64,000 nt of DNA, from the NCBI GenBank assembly GCA_052140165.1, contig JBKQUM010000103.1, positions 1 to 64,000 of the forward strand. The letters are read 5' to 3'. The notes beneath the pieces were generated by a model. The model did no database searches. It saw only the letters and a list, made by a program, of their open reading frames with translations, and had not been told where the DNA came from. This document shows positions 49,933-58,716 of this stretch, one piece after another. This stretch comes from Bog-473 sp052140165. Lineage in GTDB: Bacteria; Actinomycetota; Acidimicrobiia; Acidimicrobiales; RAAP-2. The first letter of the stretch is position 1. Every line of letters starts with the position of its first letter. The translations under genes and the position numbers were made by a program.

Positions 49933-50645
49933 GGCGGGCGTTGTCGTTCCTGACCGTGCTCGGCCGGGCCGCCGAGCCCAACGAGCGCACGCTGTCGTGG
50001 TTCCCCCTCGTCGGCGTCGCCGTGGGCGCGGTCGTGGGCGCGACCTGGTGGGTCGCCGGGCGGTTGTGGCCGGCTGCCCTCGCCGCTGTCGTCGCCGTGG
50101 TGGTGGACGCCACCGTGACGGGCTGCCTGCATCTGGACGGCCTGGCCGACGCGGCCGACGGCCTGCTCCCCGCCGTCGGCCGGGCGCGCCGGCTCGAGAT
50201 CATGGCCGACCCCCGGGTGGGGGCCTTCGGCGCCGTGGCCCTGGTGCTGGTGCTGTCCCTTCGGACGACGGCGCTGGCCGTGACGGTCGCCCGTCCGCTG
50301 GTCGTCGTCGGGCTGTGGTGCGGGTCTCGCACCATGATGGCCGTGGTGGCCCGCACGCTGCCCTATGCGCACGCCGACGGTGGCACGGCGTCCGCCTTCG
50401 TCGGCCAGGGTCACTCTGTGGTGGCGCGCTACGGGGTGGCCGCGTACGGCATGGGTTTGGCCTTTGTCTTCGCTGCACTCGGGGCGGGCGACCGCGGCCT
50501 GGTGGTCATGGGCACGGAAGTGGTGGCGATGGCGGCCGTCCTGTGGTTCGCGGTCCGGAGGCTGGGCGGCTACAGCGGTGACGTTCTCGGTGCGATGGGT
50601 GTGGTCGGCGAGACGGTCGGCCTTCTCGCCCTGGCGGCAAAGTGA
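49929..50645 (+). CDS. cobS: Adenosylcobalamin 5'-phosphate synthase CobS
   Basis: The 238-residue membrane protein has five or six helices and the CobS motif CLHLDGLADAADGLL, whose Asp residues bind Mg and AdoCbi-GDP. RRLEIMADPRVGAFGAVALVL and the start RRALSFLTVLGRA are also family-typical. It joins AdoCbi-GDP and alpha-ribazole phosphate at the membrane. GTG 49929 and the next gene's GTG 50642 both overlap neighbouring stops. Confidence 0.94.
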   Translation: MRRALSFLTVLGRAAEPNERTLSWFPLVGVAVGAVVGATWWVAGRLWPAALAAVVAVVVDATVTGCLHLDGLADAADGLLPAVGRARRLEIMADPRVGAFGAVALVLVLSLRTTALAVTVARPLVVVGLWCGSRTMMAVVARTLPYAHADGGTASAFVGQGHSVVARYGVAAYGMGLAFVFAALGAGDRGLVVMGTEVVAMAAVLWFAVRRLGGYSGDVLGAMGVVGETVGLLALAAK

Positions 50646-51556
50646 GGCATCGGCGCCGCATACCGCGCCCGCTGGGTGCCGCGGCGGGTGTTGCGCTCGA
50701 CCGCCTGTTGCCCGAGCCGCCGGGGGTTGTCCACCCCGTCGTGCTCTTCGGGGGCCTCATGACCGGGCTGGAGCGCCGCATCCACCGCGACGCCAAAGGG
50801 CCGGGCCTCCTCCACGCGCTGACCGGCGTCGTCCTCGGTCTGGGGGCCGGCGCCGTGGTGCGATCCACCGCCCTGGCGACGACGTCGGCCGTGGCCGGCC
50901 GCGCCCTCGTCGCGGCGGCGGGAGACGTCGGGCGTTCGCTCCAGGGGGACGACGTGGAGCGGGCGCGGGAGTTGCTGCCGTCGCTGGTCGGGCGGGACGC
51001 GGGTGGGCTGGACAGGGACGAGATCGCCCGGGCAGTGGTGGAGTCCGTGGCCGAGAACACGGTGGACGCGGTCGTGGCCCCGGCGTTCTGGGGCTCGGTC
51101 GCCGGTGCTCCGGGCGCGCTCGGCTACCGGTCCGTGAACACCCTCGATTCGATGGTGGGGCACCGCTCGCCGCGCTACGCCAACTACGGGTGGGCGAGCG
51201 CGCGGCTCGACGACGCACTTGGGTGGGTGCCGGCCCGACTGACCGCGGCGCTCGTCGCCGCAGTGCGGCCGCGTCGGGCCAGGGCGGTCTGGGTGGCGGT
51301 GCGCGAGCAGGCACCAGCCCACCCGTCGCCGAACGCGGGTGTCGCCGAAGCGGCGTTCGCCGCTGCGCTCGGCGTGCGCCTCGGGGGCACCAACCGCTAC
51401 GGCGACCGGGTCGAAGCGCGTGTGGTGCTGGGGACGGGACGGCCGCCGGCCCAGGAGGACATCGGTGCCGCCATCCGCCTCTCGAACGACGTGAGCGCAG
51501 CGCTCGCCGTCGGGCTCGGGCTGATCGGGTGTGCTCGCTGGTGGGTGGCGCGGTGA
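50642..51556 (+). CDS. cbiB: Adenosylcobinamide-phosphate synthase CbiB/CobD
   Basis: The 304-residue membrane protein has the family signature LLPEPPGVVHPVVLFGGLM, LPSLVGRDAGGLDRDEIARAVVESVAENTVDAVVAPAFW, GALGYRSVNTLDSMVGHRSPRYANYGWASARLDD and AQEDIGAAIRLSNDVSAAL near the end. It links aminopropanol phosphate to adenosylcobyric acid, rebuilding the side chain removed by CbiZ. It is coupled on both sides by 4-nt overlaps. The first about ten residues are Arg-rich. Confidence 0.95.
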   Translation: MRHRRRIPRPLGAAAGVALDRLLPEPPGVVHPVVLFGGLMTGLERRIHRDAKGPGLLHALTGVVLGLGAGAVVRSTALATTSAVAGRALVAAAGDVGRSLQGDDVERARELLPSLVGRDAGGLDRDEIARAVVESVAENTVDAVVAPAFWGSVAGAPGALGYRSVNTLDSMVGHRSPRYANYGWASARLDDALGWVPARLTAALVAAVRPRRARAVWVAVREQAPAHPSPNAGVAEAAFAAALGVRLGGTNRYGDRVEARVVLGTGRPPAQEDIGAAIRLSNDVSAALAVGLGLIGCARWWVAR

Positions 51557-52473
51557 CGATGCCCGCCTCCGGGTCCCACGGCGGCGACGGCCGGGCGGTC
51601 GCGGTCGCGCTCGGGTTGGACCCGGGCTCGGTGCTCGATCTGTCCATGTCGCTGAACCCGCTCGCCCCGGACCCCGGGCCCGTCGTCGCCCGCCACCTGG
51701 ACGCCGTGCGCATGTACCCCGATCCCCGCCGGGCGTCGGAGGAGCTGGCCCGAGCGATCGGGGTCGGGCCGGAGCACCTGCTGCTGACCAATGGGGGTGC
51801 CGAAGCCATCGCGCTCGTCGCTGCCGAGCTCGGTGGCCGCGTCGAGGAGCCCGAGTTCGGGTTGCACCCCCGCGCCGGCGGCCCGCTGTGGCGCTCCAAC
51901 CCGCACAGTCCGAGCGGCCTCCTGGCGGGTCCCGACGAGGTCGCCGACGTCTGGGACGAGGCCTTCTACCCCCTGGCGACCGGGCAGTGGACCAGGGGTG
52001 ACGGTTCGGTGGTGGTCGGCTCGCTCACGAAGCTCCTCGCCTGCCCCGGCCTGCGGCTCGGCTACGTGCTGGGTGAGCCGGACCTCGTTGCGCGCTGCCA
52101 ATCCCGTCAGCCGGGGTGGTCGGTGGGCGCACTGGCTGTGGCCGCGCTGCCCGACCTGCTCGGGACAGTCGACCTCCCGGGCTGGTGTGCCGGCATCGCC
52201 GACCTGCGGGTCGCGCTCACGGACCTGCTGGCGTCGCACGGGCTCCCGGTGCGCCCCTCCGACGCCAACTGGGTCCTCGTCGAGCGGGCCGGGCTCCGGG
52301 AGGCGCTCGCGCCGCACGGCGTGGTGGTTCGCGACTGTGCCAGCTTCGGCCTGCCGGCTATGACACGGATCGCCGTGCCGTCGGACGCGGGTCTGGAGCG
52401 TTTGTCCACGGCACTGGACCGGGCCCTCGAGGACCACGTCGACGTGCCCGCACACCCGGAGCCCGTGACATGA
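51553..52473 (+). CDS. cobC: Threonine-phosphate decarboxylase-like PLP enzyme (CobC/CobD type)
   Basis: The 306-residue fold-type I PLP enzyme has SMSLNPLAPDP, MYPDPRRASEELARAIGV, LLTNGGAEAIALVA, NPHSPSG in place of the usual NPNNPTG, and SLTKLLACPGLRLGYV with the PLP-binding Lys. It is about 40 residues shorter than typical CobD, with a compact region between the PLP-phosphate and NPxxP motifs. It should decarboxylate L-threonine-3-phosphate to aminopropanol phosphate for CbiB, as placement right after cbiB indicates. GTG 51553 overlaps the cbiB stop; ATG 51559 is the alternative. Confidence 0.85.
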   Translation: MTMPASGSHGGDGRAVAVALGLDPGSVLDLSMSLNPLAPDPGPVVARHLDAVRMYPDPRRASEELARAIGVGPEHLLLTNGGAEAIALVAAELGGRVEEPEFGLHPRAGGPLWRSNPHSPSGLLAGPDEVADVWDEAFYPLATGQWTRGDGSVVVGSLTKLLACPGLRLGYVLGEPDLVARCQSRQPGWSVGALAVAALPDLLGTVDLPGWCAGIADLRVALTDLLASHGLPVRPSDANWVLVERAGLREALAPHGVVVRDCASFGLPAMTRIAVPSDAGLERLSTALDRALEDHVDVPAHPEPVT

Positions 52474-54209
52474 GCTGGCAACGCCCGGTGCCGCTCGTCG
52501 GGGACGCCTCCTCGGCAAGGGCGCGTCGTGAGGCGCCGCGTGCGTGGGCTTTCGGCGAGCAGGAGAGGGATGCCTACTACGCCGCGGTGCTCGGGCGTCG
52601 CGACATTCGGCGCTTCCGGCCGGACGCTCTCGAGCCCGACGTGTTGGAGCGGATCCTGTCCGCTGCCCACGCCGCGCCCTCGGTGGGTCACTCTCAGCCA
52701 TGGCGGTTCGTGGTGATCCGCGACGCCGCCACGCGCGACAGCGCCGCGCTGATGGCCGACCGGGAGTGGCACCGGCAGGCCGCGACCTTCTCCGACCGCT
52801 CCGGCCGGCAAATGCTCGACCTCCAGCTGCACGGCATCCGCGACGCGCCGGTCGGCGTCGTGGTGTGCTGCGACAGGAGGACGGCGGCCCAGGGCGTGCT
52901 CGGACGGGCCACCTATGTCGACGCCGACATGTGGTCCTGCGCGTGTGCCATCGAGAACCTGTGGCTGGCTGCCCGGGTGGAGGGTGTCGGCACGGGTTGG
53001 GTGACGCTGTTCCAGCCGGTTGAGCTCGCTGCGCTCATCGGGCTGCCGCCCGGCGTGGAGACACTCGGATGGCTGTGCCTGGGCTGGCCGGACGAGCGGC
53101 CGCCGGAGCCGGGGCTCGAGCGGGCCGGCTGGTCGAGCCGCCAGCCGCTGTCCGACGTGGTGCTGTGGGAACGCTGGAGCGAGGACGCGGAGGCCCCGCT
53201 CCCGCCGCCGTCCCATCTCCACGCCCCTGAGCCGGCGTCGGTGGTCGGCGCCCGTGATGCAGCGGACGTGCTGCTCACCCCTCCCGGATCGCTCGGGGCC
53301 CTCGACCGCGCCGTGGACCGCATGGTGGCGCTGGGCCTCGGGCCCGATGCAGCGGTGACCGCCGTCATCGCGGCGGCAGGACATCCCGTGACCCGTCACG
53401 GCGTGTCCACCTACGACGATTCGGTGACCCGCGAGGTCCTCGAGGCGACGGTCGCGGGGGAGTCGCTCGGCGCCGTGGCAGGACGGCTGGTCGGCGCGGA
53501 GGTGGTTGCCGTCGACGCCGGCGTGCCCGGTGATCCCGTCCCCGGCACCATCCTGTGCCGCGCCACGGGGCCTCGGGGCGACCTCGTGTCCTCCGACGCA
53601 GTATCGCCGACCGACACGGCGAGGATCGTCGATGCGGGCCGTGAGCTCGGCAGGAGCCTCGGCCACCGGCTCGTCGCGCTCGGCGAGGTCGGTATCGGCA
53701 ACACGACGGTCGCCGCCGCGCTGGTCGCCCGCCGGCTCGGCCTTGGGGCGGGGGACGCCGTGGGTCTCGGCGCCGGCGGAGACTCCGCCACGCTGGAGCG
53801 CAAGCGTGCCGCGGTGGACGCGGCGTTGGCGAGGGTCGCGACGGCGCACGCCGACCTCGAGGAGCCGATGGCCACGCTCGCGGCGTTGGGTGGGCCCGAG
53901 ATCGCCTACCTCACCGGCGTGACGCTGGGTGCGGCCGAGGCAGGTTCTCTGGTCGTGCTGGACGGTTTGGTGACCGCCGCGGCTGCGCTGATCGCCGTCA
54001 CCCTGGAGCCGGCGGTGGCGGCCCACCTCGTGGCCGGTCAGGAAAGCCGTGAGCAGGCGCACCGCATGGTAAACGGACAGTTGGGCCTGGAGCCGCTGCT
54101 GTCGCTGCGCCTTCGCTCGGGGGAGGGTGTGGGGGCCCTGCTGGCGGTGCAGTTGCTGCGGACCGCGGCGGGACTGCGGAGCCAGGCCGGCCGGGTGACC
54201 GAGAGGTAG
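52470..54209 (+). CDS. bluB-cobT: Fused BluB (DMB synthase) - CobT (DMB phosphoribosyltransferase)
   Basis: The 579-residue protein is a fusion. Residues about 1-235 are the nitroreductase-fold BluB: RRDIRRFRPDALEPDVLERILSAAHAAPSVGHSQPWRF and GVGTGWVTLF, using FMN and O2 to make 5,6-dimethylbenzimidazole. Residues about 245-579 are CobT, with LDRAVDRMVALGL, GEVGIGNTTVAAALVARRL, GGDSATLERKRAAV and LRSGEGVGALLAVQLL, transferring ribose phosphate to DMB. The product of the first domain is the substrate of the second. ATG 52470 overlaps the previous stop. It closes the operon and the next gene is convergent. Confidence 0.92.
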   Translation: MSWQRPVPLVGDASSARARREAPRAWAFGEQERDAYYAAVLGRRDIRRFRPDALEPDVLERILSAAHAAPSVGHSQPWRFVVIRDAATRDSAALMADREWHRQAATFSDRSGRQMLDLQLHGIRDAPVGVVVCCDRRTAAQGVLGRATYVDADMWSCACAIENLWLAARVEGVGTGWVTLFQPVELAALIGLPPGVETLGWLCLGWPDERPPEPGLERAGWSSRQPLSDVVLWERWSEDAEAPLPPPSHLHAPEPASVVGARDAADVLLTPPGSLGALDRAVDRMVALGLGPDAAVTAVIAAAGHPVTRHGVSTYDDSVTREVLEATVAGESLGAVAGRLVGAEVVAVDAGVPGDPVPGTILCRATGPRGDLVSSDAVSPTDTARIVDAGRELGRSLGHRLVALGEVGIGNTTVAAALVARRLGLGAGDAVGLGAGGDSATLERKRAAVDAALARVATAHADLEEPMATLAALGGPEIAYLTGVTLGAAEAGSLVVLDGLVTAAAALIAVTLEPAVAAHLVAGQESREQAHRMVNGQLGLEPLLSLRLRSGEGVGALLAVQLLRTAAGLRSQAGRVTER

Positions 54210-54222
54210 CGGTCCCGGGTCG

Positions 54223-55092
54223 TCAGTCCCGCGTGGGCGAGACGGCGTTCACCAGGAGCGCGACGCCGATGCCGAGGATGATGCCGAAGATGAGCGCCAG
54301 GACGGTCCATTCGACCGTCTTCGGCGACACGGGCTTGGTCGGGACGGTGGCCGAGGAGATGACCTGCCCCGCCTCTTCGGTGGTGCCCTGTGACGCGTAG
54401 AACTGGTAGTTCTGGAGTTGGTCCTGCAGGTTGGCGAGCTGGCTCTCCAGGTCTCCGAGCTGTGTCTCGTCCGGCGTCACGTTCACCCCGGCCGGAGCGG
54501 ACCGGATCTGGGAGTTGAGGTTCGAGATGGCGAGCTGCACCGTGTTCACCTTGGTCGTGAGCTGCTGCTCGGCGGAGGTGAAGGTGCCGATCGTCTGGTT
54601 CCGCTCGTAACCGATGTAGGCGCGTGCGTAAGTGTTGGCCGCGGCGGCCGCCGCCTGTGGGTCCTTCGACCGCACGGAAATCTGCACCACGTCGGTGGTG
54701 CCGACTTCCGCGGCCGTGACCGACGGTGCACCGGAGTCGGTCCGCGCCACGATGTCAGCGACCGCCGAGCTCTCGATCACTTCTATGTCGTCGCGGACGT
54801 CGATCGCCGTCGGCACGCCGGTCGGGAAGTTCGCCTGGATCAGCGTCTGTGAGATGGCCGGCTCCAGGAGGACCGAGGCCGTCGCCTGGTAGGTGGGCTT
54901 GACCGCCACGCAGTACGCCAGGGTCGCCCCCACGCAGATGGCGGCCACCACGATCACCGTGACCTTCTTCCGCCAGAGCAGGTGGGCGTATTCGCGCAGC
55001 CCAGACTGCTCTTCTCCCCCCGGGGCATCCATCAGGGGGATCTCGGGGTACTCGCGTAACAGCGTCTGCTGGTCTTCGCCGGCCATCATCAT
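54223..55092 (-). CDS. Wzz-type chain-length regulator/polysaccharide co-polymerase
   Basis: The 289-residue protein has a cytoplasmic N-terminal tail, TM1 near residues 43-65 (KVTVIVVAAICVGATLAYCVAV), an extracellular coiled-coil middle (QQLTTKVNTVQLAISNLNSQI, LGDLESQLANLQDQLQNYQ) and TM2 near the end preceded by VPTKPVSPKTVEW, the Pro-rich Wzz motif. No kinase domain is fused. It would set polymer length for the polysaccharide made by the neighbouring genes. It follows the epimerase gene on the same strand after 137 bp with a hairpin. Confidence 0.88.
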   Translation of the reverse strand: MMMAGEDQQTLLREYPEIPLMDAPGGEEQSGLREYAHLLWRKKVTVIVVAAICVGATLAYCVAVKPTYQATASVLLEPAISQTLIQANFPTGVPTAIDVRDDIEVIESSAVADIVARTDSGAPSVTAAEVGTTDVVQISVRSKDPQAAAAAANTYARAYIGYERNQTIGTFTSAEQQLTTKVNTVQLAISNLNSQIRSAPAGVNVTPDETQLGDLESQLANLQDQLQNYQFYASQGTTEEAGQVISSATVPTKPVSPKTVEWTVLALIFGIILGIGVALLVNAVSPTRD

Positions 55093-55132
55093 GTGGGGAA
55101 CGTGGCCCGGCGAATTTCTTGCGCAGATTCAT

Positions 55133-55172
55133 CCCAAGGGCTGATCTGGGACCGGCCGATCCAGCCTTGGGG
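55133..55172 (-). terminator. Imperfect long hairpin between epimerase and Wzz genes
   Basis: CCCAAGGGCTGATC (55133-55146) pairs with GATCCAGCCTTGGGG (55158-55172) around an 11-nt loop, with one bulge on each side. It may attenuate or end transcription from the epimerase into the Wzz gene, or process the mRNA. There is no T-tract. Confidence 0.35.
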
Positions 55173-55229
55173 TGGAGGGGCCCTGGGCTCGGCCGGGTGT
55201 GACGTGCCACGGCCAGAGGTTGGCCGGCA

Positions 55230-56240
55230 TCAACCCACGGCGAACTGGGACCCTGCGTCGGCGACCTCGCCTCGGTACCATTCGATCGTCTTCTCCAGCC
55301 CTGCCTCGAGCGTCCAACGGGGCCTCCAGCCGAGACGATCCCGGGCGCGCGCGTTGTCGCCCCGCATGGCCCAGATCTCCGTGGGACGGTCGGGCAGCGC
55401 CCCGAACTCCGCCTCGACCGGATCACCCAGCAGCTTGAGGATGGTCTCGGCCACCGTGCGGATGGAGACGTCCTCCCCGCAGCAGATGTTGAACAGCTCT
55501 CCCTCGATGCCGGGAACCAGGCCGCAGCGGATCATGCCGTCGACGATGTCCTCGACGTAGTTGAATTCGCGGGTCTGGCGGCCCTGGGTCATCTTGAGCT
55601 CCTGGCCCCGAAGCGCACGGATGATCACCTCGGGAATAATGCGATCGACCGTCTGGCGGGGACCGTACGCGTTGAAGGGCCTGACCATGACGATCGGCCA
55701 CCCGCGACCCTCGTGGAAGACCCGGCAGAGGCATTCGGCGGCGTACTTCGTCGCCGCGTACGGCGAGACCGGTCGGACCGGCTTGTCTTCCTGGAACGGC
55801 ACGAGGATGTCCCCGTAGATCTCGCTGGTCCCGATGTTGACGAATCGCTCGTAGCCCGTCCCGTCGAGAGCCTGCAGCAGGTTGACGGTGCCCTGCACAT
55901 TCGTCTGCACGCACTCGTCGACCCGGTGCCAGCTCTTTCCCACGTGGGTGTACGCAGCGAGATGGAAGACGTGGGTGGGCCGGACCGACTCGACGAGCGC
56001 GTCCATCGCACAGCGGTCGGCCACGCTCCCCTCGTGCACGGTGACCTGGTCGCGCACTTCGACCAGACGGACGCCGCAGACGCTCGAGACGGTGCTCGTG
56101 AGCACATGGACGTCGACACCCTCGGAGAGGAGCCGGCGCACCAGGTGCGATCCGATGAAGCCCGTGGCCCCCGTGACCAGGACGCGGGCATCGGGCGGGA
56201 ACGAAGTCTCCATCGGCTTCTGGGGCTCGACCATCGTCAT
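55230..56240 (-). CDS. NAD-dependent sugar-nucleotide epimerase/dehydratase
   Basis: The 336-residue extended SDR has GATGFIGSHLVRRLL at the NAD site, LAAYTHVGKSW, GTSEIYGD (catalytic Ser/Thr region), YAATK (catalytic Tyr-Lys), RPFNAYGPRQTVDRIIPEVI, and REFNYVEDIVDGM. This matches UDP-glucose-4-epimerase or GDP-mannose/NDP-glucose 4,6-dehydratase-like enzymes. With a CDP-glucose-type nucleotidyltransferase immediately upstream (ATGA overlap), a CDP- or dTDP-sugar dehydratase is plausible. Exact chemistry is not decided. Confidence 0.85.
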   Translation of the reverse strand: MTMVEPQKPMETSFPPDARVLVTGATGFIGSHLVRRLLSEGVDVHVLTSTVSSVCGVRLVEVRDQVTVHEGSVADRCAMDALVESVRPTHVFHLAAYTHVGKSWHRVDECVQTNVQGTVNLLQALDGTGYERFVNIGTSEIYGDILVPFQEDKPVRPVSPYAATKYAAECLCRVFHEGRGWPIVMVRPFNAYGPRQTVDRIIPEVIIRALRGQELKMTQGRQTREFNYVEDIVDGMIRCGLVPGIEGELFNICCGEDVSIRTVAETILKLLGDPVEAEFGALPDRPTEIWAMRGDNARARDRLGWRPRWTLEAGLEKTIEWYRGEVADAGSQFAVG

Positions 56241-56962
56241 GATCGGCCAGCTTCCTGGGGAGACCTGGAGAATGTCCAGGGAGGTCTCTCGTTCGTCTCG
56301 CAGAGCGCAGTCAACTCAAGTGCATCCTTGTGAGTGTCCATGGATTTCCAGAATCCATCGTGTCGGTATGAATACAGCTCTCCGGCGGAGCCCAGCGCAG
56401 GCAGGATGTCGCGCTCGAAGTCAGGGCCGACGAAGCGCCGCTCGGCCCGTCCTTCCAGCACGAAGAATCCCGCGTTGATCCAATAGTCCGGGAGCCGCGG
56501 CTTCTCCGTGAACCGCACCACGCGCCCGTCACCGTCGGAGTCGATTGTCCCGTACTGCGATGGCAGGGGCACCACGGTCACGGTGGCCGAGCCGGCGTTG
56601 CCAAGGTGAAACTCCAGCAGCCCGGCCAGGTCCACGTCGCCCAGGCCGTCGGCGTACGTGAGGAAGTAGCGGTCGCCCATCTTCGCCGCACACTGCATGA
56701 CGCGTCCGCCGGTGTTGGTGTCGACACCCGTGTCCACCACCTCCACCTGCCACGTGGCGGGCAGTGTCTTGGCGAACTCGTCGATCAGTTCCACCTTGAA
56801 CCCTGCGGCGAGGACGAAGTCACAGAAGCCTTGGCGGGCGTAGATGTCCATCACGTGCGCGAGCACCGGCCGGCCACCGACGTCGAGCAGCGGTTTCGGC
56901 AATTCAAGGGTCCGCGGATGGGCCCGCGTGCCCTTGCCGCCACAAAGGATAAGTGTCCGCAC
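56237..56962 (-). CDS. Sugar-1-phosphate nucleotidyltransferase (RfbF-like)
   Basis: The 241-residue protein has LILCGGKGTRAHP (nucleotide loop), PKPLLDVGGRPVLAHVMDIYARQGFCDFVLAAGF, VEVVDTGVDTNTGGRV and YWINAGFFVLEG, very like glucose-1-phosphate cytidylyltransferases. Residue use inside the loop (CGGKGTRAHP) differs slightly from LAGGxGTR. GTG 56962 has GGGAGG 11 nt upstream; the frame is open to 57034. It is the first gene of the minus-strand half of the polysaccharide locus and should supply an NDP-sugar for the epimerase/dehydratase. Confidence 0.82.
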   Translation of the reverse strand: MRTLILCGGKGTRAHPRTLELPKPLLDVGGRPVLAHVMDIYARQGFCDFVLAAGFKVELIDEFAKTLPATWQVEVVDTGVDTNTGGRVMQCAAKMGDRYFLTYADGLGDVDLAGLLEFHLGNAGSATVTVVPLPSQYGTIDSDGDGRVVRFTEKPRLPDYWINAGFFVLEGRAERRFVGPDFERDILPALGSAGELYSYRHDGFWKSMDTHKDALELTALCETNERPPWTFSRSPQEAGRS

Positions 56963-57470
56963 GTCGTCCCGCACCTCCCGCACACCTGCATTCCCGCACA
57001 TCCGCCAGCCGCACGGCGCAACAACTCGACGCAACCTTGGTTACATCACTACGTCCTTGGTCATAACAGTTGTCGACGGTCCCAACCAAACATTTTGCAG
57101 TGCCCGCCCTTTTTCGTTTCGAAGTGCCGACCTGTTGGCACGCCCGATCGGTCGTTCGTAGGCGTCGGCCGCCCGGTCGCTCGATCACGTCGGGGGATAC
57201 CGGAATCGTCCGCGCCACGCTCAGCAGCGGGGAAGCGGGAGAACGGCACGCAAGTAGGCGTGTGCTTTCGTCGTTATGCACCCGTGGGCCATGCGGGTTC
57301 AGGCAGCCGCCGTCACGCGGGGGCGGGGCCGTCGACGTCCGTCGACGTGACGATCGTGTGCGCTCGTTGACGGACAGAGCGGAGGGGAGGGAGGGCATGA
57401 GCTGGCGCGCTACTGCGGTTGTAGACATGTCCGCGCCGCCCCCCGTGCGGGCGCAGGGGTCCAGCCGGTA
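56963..57470. other. 508-bp intergenic region between divergent halves of the polysaccharide locus
   Basis: No convincing gene is seen; open frames here are short, lack ribosome sites and have unlikely compositions. The stretch 57030-57130 is markedly lower in GC than its surroundings (runs such as CATTTTGCAG and CCCTTTTTCG), as expected for promoters. It contains the direct repeat CCTTGGT (57035-57041, 57055-57061) and CGTCGACGT twice (57331-57339, 57341-57349). Promoters for both directions must lie here, but I cannot fix them. Confidence 0.5.
57035..57061. repeat. Direct repeat CCTTGGT, 20 bp apart
   Basis: Two identical CCTTGGT copies lie 20 bp apart (about two helical turns), 73-99 bp upstream of the nucleotidyltransferase start, in the lower-GC part of the divergent intergenic region. 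The arrangement resembles tandem activator sites. Confidence 0.35.
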
Positions 57471-58670
57471 ATGGTGCGCCTCCCGCCCCGGCTGCGTCCG
57501 ATGTTCCCCTATCTGAAGCCCGCCTACACGCAGGCAACCCGGCTTGTCGCCCCGGTGACGGTACGGGCGAGCCAGTTGCGCGGTGGGTACCTGCCGACCG
57601 GGATGGTCGCGACGATGGAGGACGCCGCGGCGTCCACCGGTGGTCGCTGTGTCGTCGTCCGCCGGCCCGAAACCCTGCGGAGGACGATCCCTCGGGGCGT
57701 GCCCGATTACCCCGCCGCCTTCGAGCCCGAGTGCTCGGAGGACGTGCCGAGGGTGGCCGTGGCCGAACTGCCTCATGGCCGGGTCCTCTCCCCGCACAAC
57801 GCGGTGATCACCGGCGCCGACGACCTCCTCCTTGAGGTGAGCATCTATTTCGGGACCCGCTGCGCCCGTGAGCACCCCATCTTCCTGCATCCCTTCCCCG
57901 GGCTGCCGCTCGAGGTCGGGGGTCGTCTCGGGGTGCTCGCCCTCCAGGGCGACGCCAACTACTACCACTTCATGATGGACGTCATCCCGCGCCTCGGGGT
58001 CCTCGAGCAGTGCCCCGAGATCGCGCCGCCCGAGCTCTGGCACGCACCGATCCGGGAGAGCTTCCAACGGGAGCTGTTGGAGTTGGTCGGCATCAGTCCC
58101 GACCGGTGCGTCGACAGCACGCAGATGCGCCACGTGCAGGCGGAGTGCCTCGTCGTCCCCTCACCTCCGGCCATGACCGTGATCAACCCTCCGTGGGCCG
58201 TCGCGTATCTGCGCAAGCGGCTCCTCACGACACCCATCGATCGGGTCCCCGGCCGCGCCCTCTACGTCAACCGAGGCGGGGGGGCGAACAACCGGCAGGT
58301 GACGAACGAAGGTGAGCTGATCGACTACCTGGTCGGCCGTGGCTTCCGGGTGATCGAGCCCGAGAAGATGAGCGTCGTCGAGAAGATCTGGGCATTCGCC
58401 GAGGCATCGGTCATCGTCGGTGCCCACAGCGCGGGGCTGGTGAACCTGGCCTTCGCCAGCCCGGGCGCGGCAGTGATCGAGCTCTTCCCGGCCGGAGGCA
58501 CCAACACCTGCTATTGGAAGCTGGCCAGTGCCGTCCCCGGACTGGAGTACCGCTACGTGTGCGGACGGGGGGACCCAGGGCGACTCTCCCTCTCGGAGTT
58601 CCTCGTCAGCGACATCGTGGCCGATCTCGACGCCGTCGGCGCCGTGCTCGACGAGCTGGTGCGGACGTGA
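57471..58670 (+). CDS. Glycosyltransferase family 61 (DUF563) protein
   Basis: The 399-residue protein shows the GT61 layout: GDANYYHFMMDVIPRLGVLEQ in the middle, RALYVNRGGGANNRQVTNEGELIDYL, and IVGAHSAGLVNLAFASPGAAVIELFP near residue 320. There is no signal or membrane segment. GT61 enzymes transfer xylose or other sugars. It starts the plus-strand half of the locus at ATG 57471 with only a weak ribosome site. The next gene begins about 47 bp later. Confidence 0.85.
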   Translation: MVRLPPRLRPMFPYLKPAYTQATRLVAPVTVRASQLRGGYLPTGMVATMEDAAASTGGRCVVVRRPETLRRTIPRGVPDYPAAFEPECSEDVPRVAVAELPHGRVLSPHNAVITGADDLLLEVSIYFGTRCAREHPIFLHPFPGLPLEVGGRLGVLALQGDANYYHFMMDVIPRLGVLEQCPEIAPPELWHAPIRESFQRELLELVGISPDRCVDSTQMRHVQAECLVVPSPPAMTVINPPWAVAYLRKRLLTTPIDRVPGRALYVNRGGGANNRQVTNEGELIDYLVGRGFRVIEPEKMSVVEKIWAFAEASVIVGAHSAGLVNLAFASPGAAVIELFPAGGTNTCYWKLASAVPGLEYRYVCGRGDPGRLSLSEFLVSDIVADLDAVGAVLDELVRT

Positions 58671-58716
58671 CGGCCCGCTCGAACGATCGAAGGGTCCCGG
58701 CACGGCCGGACGGCCG

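Noticed and set aside
57331..57349. CGTCGACGT direct repeat upstream of the GT61 gene
   Set aside because: Short, built from CG-rich palindromic bases expected often at this GC content; no supporting context.
57070..57471. 133-codon plus-strand frame in the divergent intergenic region
   Set aside because: Arg/Pro/Ser-rich, no domain, no ribosome site, and it ends on the start codon of the GT61 gene; the region looks regulatory.
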